Assembly: GCF_035994945.1 (NCBI RefSeq)
Contig: NZ_CP108677.1
Coordinates: 4,216,001 to 4,280,000 of the forward strand
Reading direction: 5' to 3'
Length of the DNA: 64,000 bases
Source: Streptomyces sp. NBC_01216
GTDB taxonomy: Bacteria; Actinomycetota; Actinomycetes; Streptomycetales; Streptomycetaceae
Within the stretch, counting starts at the first letter, position 1, and each line of letters begins with the position of its first letter. Shown here piece by piece: positions 45,228 through 54,371 of the stretch. The notes beneath the pieces were generated by a model, which did not search any database, had not been told where the DNA came from, and worked only from the letters and a program-made list of their open reading frames with translations. Both the position numbers and the translations under genes were made by a program.

Positions 45228-46193
45228 TCAGCCGTATCGCTCGACGAGCGCGTTGCCGATCGAGACCAGTTGGTCTCGCACGGCCGGAGGGCCGATCACT
45301 TCGAGCCATTCGACCAGCCCGGAGAGTTCACCGGCGATCGTGTACTCGTCGTAGCCGCGGATCGTGACGTCGATGCGTCCGTCGGTCGTAGTGCCTCCTA
45401 TTTCGAGCCTGTCGCCGAACCCGATCCGGAGTATGCCGATGCCGTGGGGTGCGCAGACGGCCTGGACTTCGAAGGGCGTTCGTTTGCGGTCGATCTCGTC
45501 GGCGATCTCGCGCCAGCTTGCGGCGAGGTCGAAGCCCTCGGGCCGGTGCACAGGGTCGTCGGTCGGATCAACGGACGACACGCGGTCGATCCGGAAGGTC
45601 CGCCGACCCGTCTCGGTGTGGCAGACGAGGTACCAGGCCGGGCCTTTGGCAACGATGCCCAGCGGGTGGACGGTTCGCTTCGTTTCGGCACCTTTGCCGT
45701 CGACGTAGCCGAGCCGTACCTGGACGCCGCGGATCACCGCGTCTTGGAGTCCGGCGAGGAACCGAGGCGGTCGGAGCTCGACCCGGTTCGATCCCCATCG
45801 TTGCGGGTCCATGACCAAGGATGATGCTGCTGCCTCGGCCTGGGCACGGAAGGGTTCCGGCAGAGCCTGGACGAGTTTGCGCAGTGCGGCTTTCACGGCC
45901 GGCGTCGCGGCCGAGGCCGGTCCGGCGACCAGGAACAGGGCGCGGGCCTCGCTCGCGGTCAACCCCGACAGATCGGTGCGGGCGCCGCCCACCAGGCGCC
46001 AGCCGCCGCCCCGGCCTTGCGTGGAGTAGACGGGCACGCCGGCCATGGCCAGGGCGTCGAGGTCACGGCGGGCGGTGCGCTCGGAGACCTCCAGCTCTCG
46101 GGCGACCTCTGCCGCTGTCACCTGCTCGCGTCGTTGCAGCATGAGGAGGATGGCCACCAGCCGGTCGGTTCGCACGCCACGAAACTCCCACAT
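45228..46193 (-). CDS. WYL-domain (YafY/DeoR-type) transcriptional regulator
   Basis: 321 residues from ATG 46193; the frame is open to 46247 but that would run through the operator. N-terminal HTH: VTAAEVARELEVSERTARRD, with VYSTQGRGGGWRL. The WYL domain has VQVRLGYVDGKGAETKRTVH and GPAWYLVCHTETGRRTFRID. Divergent from an epoxide hydrolase gene; a perfect 10-bp inverted repeat sits against its start codon, so it probably represses itself and the hydrolase. Confidence 0.85.
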   Translation of the reverse strand: MWEFRGVRTDRLVAILLMLQRREQVTAAEVARELEVSERTARRDLDALAMAGVPVYSTQGRGGGWRLVGGARTDLSGLTASEARALFLVAGPASAATPAVKAALRKLVQALPEPFRAQAEAAASSLVMDPQRWGSNRVELRPPRFLAGLQDAVIRGVQVRLGYVDGKGAETKRTVHPLGIVAKGPAWYLVCHTETGRRTFRIDRVSSVDPTDDPVHRPEGFDLAASWREIADEIDRKRTPFEVQAVCAPHGIGILRIGFGDRLEIGGTTTDGRIDVTIRGYDEYTIAGELSGLVEWLEVIGPPAVRDQLVSIGNALVERYG

Positions 46194-46218
46194 AAACCGG
46201 TCATGAGGTGACCGGTTT
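46194..46218. promoter_or_regulatory. Operator between WYL regulator and epoxide hydrolase
   Basis: AAACCGGTCA, TGAGG, TGACCGGTTT: perfect ten-base arms. It touches the regulator's start codon and lies 20 bp before the hydrolase ATG. Confidence 0.8.
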
Positions 46219-46237
46219 AGGGCGGCACGATGGCGAC

Positions 46238-47179
46238 ATGACCTCAACCGATTTCCCCAAGCCCACCCTCATTCCGGTCAACGGTGTGGCACTCGAAGTC
46301 TTCGAAGCGGGCCAGGAGAACGCGGGAAGGCCCATCGTGCTGTGCCACGGCTGGCCGGACCACGCCTTCACCTGGCGCCACCAGATGCCCGCCCTCGCCG
46401 CAGCGGGCTACCACGTCATCGCACCGAACCAGCGGGGCTACGGCAACTCCTCCCGCCCGGCCGAAGTGACAGACTACGACATCGAACACTTGTCGGGTGA
46501 CCTCGTCGCGCTCCTCGACCACTACGGATACGACGACGCCACCTTCGTCGGTCATGACTGGGGCGCGTTCGTCGTCTGGGGACTGACCCTGCTGCACCCC
46601 ACCCGTGTCAACAAGGTGATCAACCTGAGCCTGCCCTACCAGGAGCGCGGTGAAAAGCCGTGGATCGAATCCATGGAAGCCATGCTCGGCGGCGACTTCT
46701 ACTTCGTCCACTTCAACCGGCGGCCGGGCGTCGCCGACGCCGTATTCGAGGACAACACCACCCAGTTCCTCCGCAACCTGTACCGGAAGAACCAGCCGCC
46801 GCCGGAGCCTCAGCCGGGTATGGCGCTGATCAACCTCGCCCACGCGCGGACAGCCCTCGGCGAGCCCATCATGAGCGACAGCGAACTGGCCGTCCTCGTC
46901 TCCGCCTTCGAGACATCCGGGTTCACCGGCGGCATCAACTGGTACCGGAACCTCGACCGCAACTGGCGCCTCCTGGCGGCTGCGGACCCGATCATCCACC
47001 AGCCCGCCCTCATGATCTACGGCGACCGCGACCCCGTCGCAAGGTCCGAAAACCTGACAGAGTTCGTACCCAACGCAGAAGTGGTCAGCCTGGACTGCGG
47101 CCACTGGATCCAGCAGGAAAGGCCGGAAGAAACGAACCAGGTCATTCTCAAGTGGCTGGACAAGCGGGATACCGCCTAG
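46238..47179 (+). CDS. Epoxide-hydrolase-type alpha/beta hydrolase
   Basis: 313 residues from ATG 46238. LCHGWPDHAFTWRHQMPAL, nucleophile VGHDWGAFVVWG (Asp), NQRGYGNSS, the lid Tyr in GGINWYRNLDRNW and the catalytic His in LDCGHWIQQERPEE fit the soluble epoxide hydrolase group. Substrate unknown; likely induced through the WYL regulator. Confidence 0.85.
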   Translation: MTSTDFPKPTLIPVNGVALEVFEAGQENAGRPIVLCHGWPDHAFTWRHQMPALAAAGYHVIAPNQRGYGNSSRPAEVTDYDIEHLSGDLVALLDHYGYDDATFVGHDWGAFVVWGLTLLHPTRVNKVINLSLPYQERGEKPWIESMEAMLGGDFYFVHFNRRPGVADAVFEDNTTQFLRNLYRKNQPPPEPQPGMALINLAHARTALGEPIMSDSELAVLVSAFETSGFTGGINWYRNLDRNWRLLAAADPIIHQPALMIYGDRDPVARSENLTEFVPNAEVVSLDCGHWIQQERPEETNQVILKWLDKRDTA

Positions 47180-47193
47180 TACTCCACCACGGC

Positions 47194-47430
47194 ATGCCGC
47201 TCGTCGTGGCAGGCGGCAGCGAGGACAAGCCCGCGGTGGCCGCCCGGGTTGCGGACTTCGGCGTCGGTGTCGACCCGCGCACCGGCCGACCGGAGACCGC
47301 CGAGGTTGGGCAGGCCGTCCGGCGGGTACCGGACGAGCCGGCGTTCCGAGACCGGGCACGGGAATTGAGCGCGGACTACCAGGCAGCCGAACCGGTGCGC
47401 GCCGTCCTCGACATCATCGACGGCGCGTGA
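47194..47430 (+). pseudogene. Glycosyltransferase C-terminal fragment
   Basis: MPLVVAGGSEDKPAVAARVA then GVGVDPRTGRPETAEVGQAV and AFRDRARELSADYQ match the end of MGT/UGT-type glycosyltransferases (donor-binding part). The rest of the gene is absent. Confidence 0.65.
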
Positions 47431-47499
47431 CATCTCCGACCACCACCCGTCTGCGATGGCTCGTCCGACCTCGTCGACGGTGACTCGCATACCGCTCGC

Positions 47500-47935
47500 C
47501 ACGGTCCCGGCAGTGTGGACGCGGGCACGCACCGCGTACCGGAGCTCTGGCTTCGGAGCACGCTGAGGTCTCCTGGCTGTCCCATGTCCTTGATCGTTCC
47601 CCGGCCGTGCCGAACCGCGGCGCCTGGAGCGCTGTCGCGGGAGAGGCACAGTACGTGGGGGTTCCCCGCGTACATCCCCTGCCTGCCGCCCAGCAGTGCA
47701 CTTGATTGCGGAGGGCAAAGCAAAGCCTCTCAAACGACCTCGTGGACGGGTTGGCGTGGCGCGTCGAGACCATGATCGTGATCACAGCGGGGCTGTTGGC
47801 GCAGAGCGCCGAAACGGTGCTGGGTGTCCTGCGTGAGCGCGGCAGTCGTGGTCTGCCGTGTGAGGAACTGTAGCGACAGATGTTCGACTCGCAGTTATAT
47901 CTCCTGGCCTACGGCCGGATCGCTGCGGTCGAGCA
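47500..47935 (+). pseudogene. Group II intron relic with reverse-transcriptase N-terminus
   Basis: From ATG 47772 the translation MIVITAGLLAQSAETVLGVL, RERGSRGLPCEEL, stop, RQMFDSQLYLLAYGRI matches the start of bacterial group II intron reverse transcriptase/maturases, with an in-frame TAG where Tyr is expected. The 270 bp upstream (GAGGTCTCCTGGCTGTCCC, GGAGCGCTGTCGCGGGAGAG) resembles the intron RNA part ahead of such ORFs. The fragment ends abruptly near 47935 against the DUF3817-like gene. Confidence 0.6.
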
Positions 47936-48179
47936 GCCGCAGCGCGAGCAGCCCCCCGACGCCCGGTACAAGGGCCGCGATGCTGACGGCCGGGGCAGGC
48001 CTGAGGCGCCATGTTGCGATCACTACGAACAGGTATGCGCAGCCGTGTGTGGGGCCCGTTACGGACGAGATGGGCTTGAGATGGATGGTGAACACGTTGG
48101 CCAGCATCACGGTCAGGGAGATCAGCTCGGCGTGAGCTGTGATGCGTAGGTGGCGCGGTGAACGCAGAGGAATGGTCAT
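47895..48179 (-). CDS. DUF3817-like membrane protein, possibly 3'-truncated
   Basis: 94 residues; ATG overlaps the upstream stop (ATGA). Membrane segments LISLTVMLANVFTIHL, GCAYLFVVIATWRLRPA and ALVPGVGGLLALRLLD; the VTGPTHGCAYL motif suggests the DUF3817 family. The last residues come from the group II intron relic on the other strand, so the natural C-terminus may be lost. Confidence 0.6.
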   Translation of the reverse strand: MTIPLRSPRHLRITAHAELISLTVMLANVFTIHLKPISSVTGPTHGCAYLFVVIATWRLRPAPAVSIAALVPGVGGLLALRLLDRSDPAVGQEI

Positions 48180-48643
48180 GCTCCTGTGGTCGAGCCGGGG
48201 CGGATGATCATGAGGACGGTGACAGTCGCCCAGAGGAGGTTGAAGATGCCGGTGGCCAGGGCGAGACGGCTCGCAGCTTCGTGCGCCAGCGACGGCGTTT
48301 CGTCCGGGCTCGCCGTGTCGGTCAGGGCACGGTCCTGGCCGGGCAGGATCAGCAGGATCAGGACCCCGGCGGCCGTTGCGGTCAGCACGATCGAGGTGAT
48401 CAGCCAGGCGTCGCCGAGGACTCCGAGGCTGCTGGCTGTGGCGAGGCCGAAGACGGGGACCGCGATGCCGATGCCGGAGTAGACCCTGCAGATGCGGTGC
48501 AGCGTCTGCAGGGTCGCGCGGGTGCCGTCCCGGTCTCTCGCCGTACGGCGCAGCGTCCCGGGGAACATGCTGGCAGCGACGGTGACGGGGCCGACGGCCA
48601 GGATGGCGGCCAGGACGTGCAGGGACAGCAGAATCTTGGTCAC
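48176..48643 (-). CDS. DUF2269-like membrane protein
   Basis: 155 residues. Four membrane segments: about 4-25 (LLSLHVLAAILAVGPVTVAA), 54-72, 80-98 and 128-147. The N-terminal LHV.AAI..VG.V helix with heme-like His resembles DUF2269. It overlaps its neighbours by 4 nt on both sides (ATGA), third gene of the DJ-1 operon. Confidence 0.65.
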   Translation of the reverse strand: MTKILLSLHVLAAILAVGPVTVAASMFPGTLRRTARDRDGTRATLQTLHRICRVYSGIGIAVPVFGLATASSLGVLGDAWLITSIVLTATAAGVLILLILPGQDRALTDTASPDETPSLAHEAASRLALATGIFNLLWATVTVLMIIRPGSTTGA

Positions 48644-48960
48644 GCCTGGTGCTCCGCGGCCGCCCGGCGCTCGCCGGTGACCATCGAGGCCGGGAGGCGA
48701 CCGGCCTTGGAGGTGCCCTTGAGCGTGTCGCCGTCCACGGTCACGTCGAAGGCCAGGTTGAGCCGCATGGGCTTGGTGATGGCCTGCTTCCAGATGAGCC
48801 TGCCGCCGTCGAGGGTGATGTCGCTGAGTGGTACCTCCTCGCCGGTTCCGTGAGCGATGCCGGTCAGGGTGCCGTCGTTCTGCCTGCGCAGTTCCACCAT
48901 GGTCTTGATCTTGCCGATGGGGGTGGAGATGGACAGGTTCCAGGTGCCTTCAACGGACAT
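48640..48960 (-). CDS. Small beta-rich protein, unknown
   Basis: 106 residues, predicted beta barrel-like: SVEGTWNLSISTPIGKIKTM, DVTVDGDTLKGTSKAGRLPA. This pattern is seen in proteins that follow DJ-1 or polyketide-type genes, but no function is known to me. Coupled to the next gene by ATGA. Confidence 0.6.
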   Translation of the reverse strand: MSVEGTWNLSISTPIGKIKTMVELRRQNDGTLTGIAHGTGEEVPLSDITLDGGRLIWKQAITKPMRLNLAFDVTVDGDTLKGTSKAGRLPASMVTGERRAAAEHQA

Positions 48961-49032
48961 GGTGATGCTCTTTCTTGCGATGCGATACAGGCGTGAGGGG
49001 CGGCCCGCGGCGGTGGGTGCGGGCCCGGGGGC

Positions 49033-49723
49033 TCAGAAGGTGGCGGGAGCGGGGCCTTTGGCGCGCCAGACGGTGCCGCGTCGCTCATAGGCGAAGAGTT
49101 CCTCGACGGCGTGCGCGATGCGTGGGCCGACCTCGCGTTCCAGCAGGTACAGGCCGAGGTCGAGGCCGGAGGTGACGCCGGCGCCGGTGATCAGGTCGCC
49201 GTCGTCGACGACACGGGCGCGTACCGCGTGCGCTCCGGTGGCGTCCAGGATGTCCAGGCCCGTGTGGTGCGTGGTGGCGTGTCGCTCCTCCAGCAAGCCG
49301 GCCATGGCCAGGACGAGCGAGCCGCCGCAGACGGTGGCGACGGTCACGTCCGGGGCGTCCATCGCCTCCTTCAGGAGCGCGGGCAGCCCGGTGGTCAGCG
49401 TGCGGCCGAGCAGCACGGGGATGAACTCGTCCTGCTTCCACTCGCCGGTCCCCGCTTCCCCCTCCGGGACCTCACCGGGTTCCCCGACGCGGCCGGAGGC
49501 TCCGGGCACCAGGATCATGTCCGCACGTTCCGGGTCGAGTGCGGCGGTGGCGCGCAGTACCAGCCCCCCGGTACCGCTGATCACCTCGCGAGGTCCCTCC
49601 GCGGAGGCCAGTTCCACGCTCACTGCGCCCTCCGAGGCTGTGCCGCCGGCGTACAGCACCTCGTAGGGGGCGATGACATCGAGGGGGTCGAAGCCGTCGA
49701 ACAGGCTGATCTGGACGTGCATT
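49033..49723 (-). CDS. DJ-1/PfpI family protein
   Basis: 229 residues from ATG 49723, chosen for GGAGGAATGACCCA. LFDGFDPLDVIAPYEVL and the nucleophile elbow VATVCGGSLVLAMAGLLEER then ATTHHT identify an isonitrile-hydratase-like DJ-1 protein. Divergent from a GlxA-type regulator; heads an operon with three small genes. Confidence 0.85.
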
Positions 49724-49919
49724 GGGTCATTCCTCCGGGATCCGGTTTGCTGCGTCGTGGTGAAGCCAACCGGCTGCGGACTCGATCGCCCAGTGGCACG
49801 AGTGCCATATCTCAACGGAAAATTGCCATACCCTTCAACAGGGATAAAAACTGCTGTCACATGGGCACACTGGCCTCCTGGCCCGGGTTCGCCGTGTACC
49901 GAACAGGTAGGTTCCCGCC
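49724..49919. promoter_or_regulatory. Divergent promoter region with inverted repeat
   Basis: Holds TGGCAC, GA, GTGCCA at 49794-49807 and a nearby TGGCAATTTT on the minus strand, plausible sites for the AraC-type regulator encoded to the right. Confidence 0.55.
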
Positions 49920-50858
49920 ATGCACACCATCGCCGTCCTCGCGCTGGACCAGGTGATCCCGTTCGACTTGTCCACGCCCATCGAGGTCTTTACTCGGACC
50001 CGCCTGCCCGACGGGCGGCCCGGCTACCAGCTGCGGGTCTGCGCAGAGCGCGACGAGCTCGACGCCGGCGCCTTCACCCTGCGTGCGCCGTGGAACCTGG
50101 AGGGTTTGAAGAACGCGGACACGATCGTCGTGCCGGGAATCGCCGACCCCACGGCCCCGCTTCCTCCTGCCGTACGTGATGCTCTGAGGTCGGCCGCCGC
50201 GTCCGGGACGCGGATCGCCTCGCTGTGCGTGGGCACATTTCCCCTCGCGGCCACCGGCCTTCTCGACGGGCTGCGTGTCACGACCCACTGGAGTGCGGCA
50301 AACCTACTGGCCGCCCTGCACCCGGACGTCACCGTCGACGCGGACGTGCTCTATGTCGACAACGGCCAGTTCCTCACCTCGGCGGGCGCTGCCGCCGGCA
50401 TGGACCTGTGCCTGCACATGATCCGTCGTGACTACGGCTCGGCCGTCGCCGCCGACGCCGCCCGTCTTTCCGTGATGCCGCTCGAACGCGAGGGCGGGCA
50501 GGCGCAGTTCATCGTCCACGACCATGCCCTCCCTCCGCAGGGGTCCGAGTTGGAGACGCTGCTGGCCTGGCTTCGGGAGAACCTCGCCCGCGACCTCACC
50601 CTGGGTGACATCGCCGCGCAGTGCGGAACCAGCACCCGCACCCTGATCCGGCGCTTTCGCACCCAGACCGGCACCACCCCGCTCCAGTGGCTCCACCGGG
50701 CCCGCATCCGCCAGGCACAACACCTGTTGGAGACCACGGAGCACTCCGTCGAGCGCATCGGCCGCCAGGTCGGATTCGGCTCGCCCACCGCCTTCCGTGA
50801 CCGCTTCAAGCGCACCACCGGCGTCAGCCCGCAAACCTACCGGCGCACCTTCAGCTGA
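49920..50858 (+). CDS. GlxA-family (DJ-1 plus AraC) transcriptional regulator
   Basis: 312 residues. N-terminal DJ-1-like domain (VLALDQVIPFDLSTPIEVF, SLCVGTFPLAATGLLDG) and C-terminal double HTH (LTLGDIAAQCGTSTRTLIRR, SVERIGRQVGFGSPTAFRDR). Same architecture as AdpA/FtrA. Likely controls the divergent DJ-1 operon. Confidence 0.9.
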   Translation: MHTIAVLALDQVIPFDLSTPIEVFTRTRLPDGRPGYQLRVCAERDELDAGAFTLRAPWNLEGLKNADTIVVPGIADPTAPLPPAVRDALRSAAASGTRIASLCVGTFPLAATGLLDGLRVTTHWSAANLLAALHPDVTVDADVLYVDNGQFLTSAGAAAGMDLCLHMIRRDYGSAVAADAARLSVMPLEREGGQAQFIVHDHALPPQGSELETLLAWLRENLARDLTLGDIAAQCGTSTRTLIRRFRTQTGTTPLQWLHRARIRQAQHLLETTEHSVERIGRQVGFGSPTAFRDRFKRTTGVSPQTYRRTFS

Positions 50859-50919
50859 CTCGTGATCATTCTCCTGAATGGTCATCTGTGAGAATCCTTC
50901 CGCCGCTCGGGGCGGGCTG

Positions 50920-51075
50920 TTACCGCGCGGTGGCGCGGAGTGCGGCGTAGGAGGCGGTGGTGCAGATACCCAGGGCTGCGGTGATGTTGGTGCGGGTGTC
51001 GCCGGGGGCGCGGTACTGGGGGTCGAAGGGCTGGCCGGCGACGCCGCCGAACAGGGCGGCCTCGTGGTTGAAGCT
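50920..51075 (-). pseudogene. C-terminal fragment of an M28-type aminopeptidase
   Basis: AALFGGVAGQPFDPQYRAPG then DTRTNITAALG resembles the end of secreted M28 aminopeptidases, but the metal-binding His and Cys of the Y-H...CD motif are changed and the rest is missing. Confidence 0.4.
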
Positions 51076-51114
51076 TCTAACTACCCGGCCTTGGAAGCTT
51101 CCCCTTGATCGTGG

Positions 51115-51312
51115 ACACCTGGAGACTGGGACCTGAGGTTCCAGAGGAAGTAGCACCAGGTGGGAAGCACGTACACGAAGCGGTACACCGAGGAGGTCAA
51201 GCGGGACGCGATCGCGCTCGTCGACTCCTCGGGCAAGACGGTCACCGCCGTCGCCCGGGAACTCGGCATCAGCTCCGAGTCCCTGCGCGGCTGGTACCGC
51301 CGGGCGGCGTGA
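51115..51312 (+). pseudogene. IS3-family OrfA relic
   Basis: GTG 51161 begins STYTKRYTEEVKRDAIALVD and ends SSESLRGWYRRAA at a TGA; only the HTH half of OrfA remains. The preceding 45 bp (TGGACACCTGGAGACTGGG) look like the IS left end. Confidence 0.65.
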
Positions 51313-51484
51313 TCCCCCCGGTCAGGGCAGTACTGCCGTCTCGCTCGTACGGCTCCACGCTGAGTGACGGTCGTCCACGGCTCCCTCTCCGGACCGTCGG
51401 GCCTCCGGGTGTCGGGCCTCCGGGTGTGGGGCCGGGCCGGTGTTCTGGGAGACGTCCCTCGCTGCCGTGGAGCCGGCGCTGCCG

Positions 51485-51994
51485 TCAGGGGTGGAGGTCG
51501 GTGGCTTCGAGGCGGACGAAGGGGATGCGTTCCCCCGCCGTGCGGTAGCCGCCGTCCCCTTCGCCTCCCGGGAGCCCCATGAACCGGCACAGGGCCATCG
51601 CCGCTCTCGGATGCCGGCGCGCGTACTCGACCATGAGCCGGCCGCCGTCCTCCGAGGTCGGGAAGTGCGCGGTCACCACGTGGTACCGGCGGCCGAACTG
51701 GATCGTGGCCTGTGGGGCGTGGCGAAGGCTCCGGTACCAAGGGGTGCCCGGACCGAGGTCCGGGACGATGATCCAGATCCCGCGCTCACGGTCGTGGAGG
51801 ACGACGCCCAGGACGGCCTCGCGGGACTGCCCGCCGCCCCGGCCGGTGTGGATCAGGCGCAGCAGACGGCCGCCGAAGAGCGGCCCGAGTCCGGCCCGGA
51901 AGAGGGTGAGGGGGAAGCGCGCCAGGCGGAGCTTCCACACGGAGGGCGCCCCGGGCCGGCGCGCTGTGGGCCGGGAGAGGCGTACGGGAGACAC
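51485..51994 (-). CDS. Deazaflavin (F420)-dependent nitroreductase-family protein
   Basis: 169 residues from GTG 51994 (GGAGGA upstream). HTGRGGGQSREAVLGVVLHD and RYHVVTAHFPTSEDGGRLMV fit the nitroreductase/quinone-reductase family (split beta-barrel, Ddn-like). Divergent from a membrane protein gene with a small palindrome between. Confidence 0.7.
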   Translation of the reverse strand: MSPVRLSRPTARRPGAPSVWKLRLARFPLTLFRAGLGPLFGGRLLRLIHTGRGGGQSREAVLGVVLHDRERGIWIIVPDLGPGTPWYRSLRHAPQATIQFGRRYHVVTAHFPTSEDGGRLMVEYARRHPRAAMALCRFMGLPGGEGDGGYRTAGERIPFVRLEATDLHP

Positions 51995-52081
51995 GTGCCG
52001 GTCCTCCTTCGGTGCCGCCCGGCGAGCGGAGCGGCGTCGGTTCGGTAACGGCTCCTGGCGTCCCCTCCTTGACCGAAAGAA

Positions 52082-52094
52082 ACTATTGCATAGT
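52082..52094. promoter_or_regulatory. Short palindrome in divergent promoter
   Basis: ACTAT, TGC, ATAGT in the AT-rich gap before GTG 52101; resembles a MarR-type half-site pair and could be read by the MarR protein encoded at 52730. Confidence 0.5.
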
Positions 52095-52100
52095 CTAAAA

Positions 52101-52808
52101 GTGCGTGCGAGGGCTCGACTGACCGACCGGTTCCTCGGTCCCGCGCAGTACGAGGGCCGCGCCCCGCTGTGGCTGGTGACCGAGGGCCTGCTGGTCGCCT
52201 GCGCGGGGATGGTGGTGGTCGCGGGGGCGGGGGTCGCCTCCGTTCTGGGCGGTATGCCGCCGTCGTGGTGCACCGCGGCCGTTCTCGTGGCCGCCGCCGC
52301 CGTCCTGCTCTATCTGCTGATCACCCGTGCCGGTCATCTGTTCGTGGCGCTGGCCGCCGCGCTCGGGGCGCTGCTCGCGTCGGACGTGCCGGGCGTCACC
52401 GCGGACGTGGTGCTGAGGGGAGCCGGACACACCCAGGACGTGATCGTCACGGTGGTGTCCCACGAGCCGACGCAGCGCGGCCGTTCCGGCGCCCCCGCCT
52501 ACTACTGCTCGGTCAGGCGGCAGGACGGTTCGCCGGTCGCGGCGCGGTTGTGGCGGGGCTGCGGTCCCTCGGTCAGCCCGGGGGATCTGATCGGGATGGT
52601 CCAGGATCCGGCGGGACGGGTGCCGCCGCGCGGGGTCGAGGGGCCGTTCACACTACTGAGGGGGGTCACCTGGGTCGTGGCGCTGCTCCTCGCCTTCGCC
52701 CTGGTCTGCCTCCTCGCCGTGCTGCGTTCCTACCGGGTGCCTTCCGCGGGGTCGGTCCAGCCGAGGGGGTTCGAGCCCGTGTCGGCGTCGCCGACGGCCG
52801 GCTCCTGA
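52101..52808 (+). CDS. Membrane protein, unknown
   Basis: 235 residues from GTG 52101 (TTG 52085 also possible). Membrane segments near 24-45, 52-70, 75-92 and 190-212; the middle (GHTQDVIVTVVSHEPTQRGR, YYCSVRRQDGSPV) is probably extracytoplasmic. No family is recognised. Its 3' end overlaps the convergent MarR gene by 79 bp. Confidence 0.6.
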   Translation: MRARARLTDRFLGPAQYEGRAPLWLVTEGLLVACAGMVVVAGAGVASVLGGMPPSWCTAAVLVAAAAVLLYLLITRAGHLFVALAAALGALLASDVPGVTADVVLRGAGHTQDVIVTVVSHEPTQRGRSGAPAYYCSVRRQDGSPVAARLWRGCGPSVSPGDLIGMVQDPAGRVPPRGVEGPFTLLRGVTWVVALLLAFALVCLLAVLRSYRVPSAGSVQPRGFEPVSASPTAGS

Positions 52809-53257
52809 CCCGCGGAGTTGAAGGCGCTGAGAGCCTCGACGAGCGCGTCGCGCTGCGCGGGCCCGAGGCGCCGCAGGATGGCGGTGATCTCCTCCCGGCG
52901 TCGCGAGGTCACGTCGTCCACCACCCGGTTCCCCTCCTCGGTGAGGCTGAGCACGGTCTCCCGGCGGTTCGCGGGGTTGGTCCGGCGGCTCACCAGCCCG
53001 GCGGTGATCAGGCGGTCCACCATGCGCAGCGCCGTCGACGGTTTCACCCCGAGGTGCTCGGCGAGGACCACCAGCTTCGACGGGCCGTGGGTGGACAGCA
53101 CGACGAGCATCCGGAACTGGGGGAGGGTGATGCTCTCCTCGACGGTGGCGAGGGACCGGGCCGAGACGGCGACGAGCAGCCGGGACGCGGTCAGCACCGC
53201 GCGGGTGACGGCGTCGATGTCCCGTTCGGCCGGGCCGGCTTCCTCGTGCTCTCGCAT
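52730..53257 (-). CDS. MarR-family transcriptional regulator
   Basis: 175 residues from ATG 53257. ITLPQFRMLVVLSTHGPSKL, the recognition helix LGVKPSTALRMVDRLITAGL and the wing SRRTNPANRRETVLSLTEEG are typical. Likely controls nearby genes; ligand unknown. Confidence 0.88.
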   Translation of the reverse strand: MREHEEAGPAERDIDAVTRAVLTASRLLVAVSARSLATVEESITLPQFRMLVVLSTHGPSKLVVLAEHLGVKPSTALRMVDRLITAGLVSRRTNPANRRETVLSLTEEGNRVVDDVTSRRREEITAILRRLGPAQRDALVEALSAFNSAGQEPAVGDADTGSNPLGWTDPAEGTR

Positions 53258-53300
53258 ACGGACCTTTGTACCGTGCGTCCCCGTACCTGTCGGAGGGGCC

Positions 53301-54371
53301 TCACTCCATGGTCTCGCGCGAACGGTAGCGCAGCAGCAGCATGGCGGCGTCGTCGCCCAGCGGGCCGCCGGCGTGGGCGGCGACGTCGTGGTGCAGGGCG
53401 TCGAGGGCGCCTTCCGGGGTGGCGCCCCGCAGCAGGTGCAGGCGTGAGGCGAGGGGGTAGAAGGTCCCCTCGTCGTCCCGGGCCTCGGTGACCCCGTCCG
53501 TGTAGAGCAGGAGCTGGTCGCCCGGACGGAACGTCGTCGTGAGTTTCTGGGGCAGACGGCCCCCGTGGAGCCCGAGGCCGAGCGGGACGGCGCGGACATC
53601 CGGGTCGAGGAAGGAGGCCGTGCCGTCGCCGCGGACGAGCAGGGGGGACGGATGGCCGTAGTTGACCAGGGCCAGGCTGCGGTCCTGCCGGATCTCGGCT
53701 ATGACCGCCGTGACGAAGCGTTCGCCGCGCAGCGTCCGGTTCATGGCCCGCTCCAGCCGTGCGCTGACCCCCGTGAGCTCCGCCTCGTCGTGCGCGGCCT
53801 CGCGGAAGGCGCCGAGGACGTCGGCCGCCGTCTCCACGGCGTCGAGTCCCTTTCCCTGGACGTCGCCGACGATGACGCGTACGCCGCCGGGTGAGGTGAC
53901 CACCTCGTAGAGGTCTCCGCCGATGCGGGCCTCGGCGACCGCGGCGGTGTAGGAGACCGCGATGCTGAGTTCCCCGGCGGTACGCGGAACGGGGCGCAGC
54001 AGCACTCGTTGTGCCACCTCCGCGATCGAGCGGACGTTCGCGAGTTCGGCCTCGCGTCGCTGGCGCATGACCGCCGCGAGCAGGCCCGCGGCCGTGACGC
54101 CGGCCACCGACACCATGGCCGTCGCCCCGCGGCGGCCGGGGAACAGGCCGTCGTACCACCCCAGTGCGAGGCACAGGACGAGGGCGACCGCGCCGATCAG
54201 CGCGGTGCGCCGCGGGCCGCCGGTGAGTCCGGCGAAGGCGGGCCCCAGGGCGATCAGGGGCAGCAGGCCGACCGTGGGGCCGGCGATGATGTCGGCGAGC
54301 GCCGTCAGTGCCATCACGGCGTAGGGGAGCAGAGTCAGGACGCGTGTTCCAGCCGCTCGCTGGTCGGGCAA
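53301..54371 (-). CDS. SpoIIE-type PP2C phosphatase, membrane-anchored
   Basis: 356 residues from a TTG start. Four N-terminal membrane helices (residues about 10-110) precede the phosphatase: SIAVSYTAAVAEARIGGDLY, VIVGDVQGKGLDA (metal-binding Asp), LALVNYGHPSPLLV and LLLYTDGVTEARDDEGTFYP, ending GDDAAMLLLR. Such proteins dephosphorylate anti-anti-sigma factors in streptomycete stress signalling. Confidence 0.9.
   Translation of the reverse strand: MPDQRAAGTRVLTLLPYAVMALTALADIIAGPTVGLLPLIALGPAFAGLTGGPRRTALIGAVALVLCLALGWYDGLFPGRRGATAMVSVAGVTAAGLLAAVMRQRREAELANVRSIAEVAQRVLLRPVPRTAGELSIAVSYTAAVAEARIGGDLYEVVTSPGGVRVIVGDVQGKGLDAVETAADVLGAFREAAHDEAELTGVSARLERAMNRTLRGERFVTAVIAEIRQDRSLALVNYGHPSPLLVRGDGTASFLDPDVRAVPLGLGLHGGRLPQKLTTTFRPGDQLLLYTDGVTEARDDEGTFYPLASRLHLLRGATPEGALDALHHDVAAHAGGPLGDDAAMLLLRYRSRETME

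Noticed and set aside
50878..51108. Plus-strand small ORF
   Set aside because: Composition fits a shadow of the minus-strand peptidase-tail fragment.
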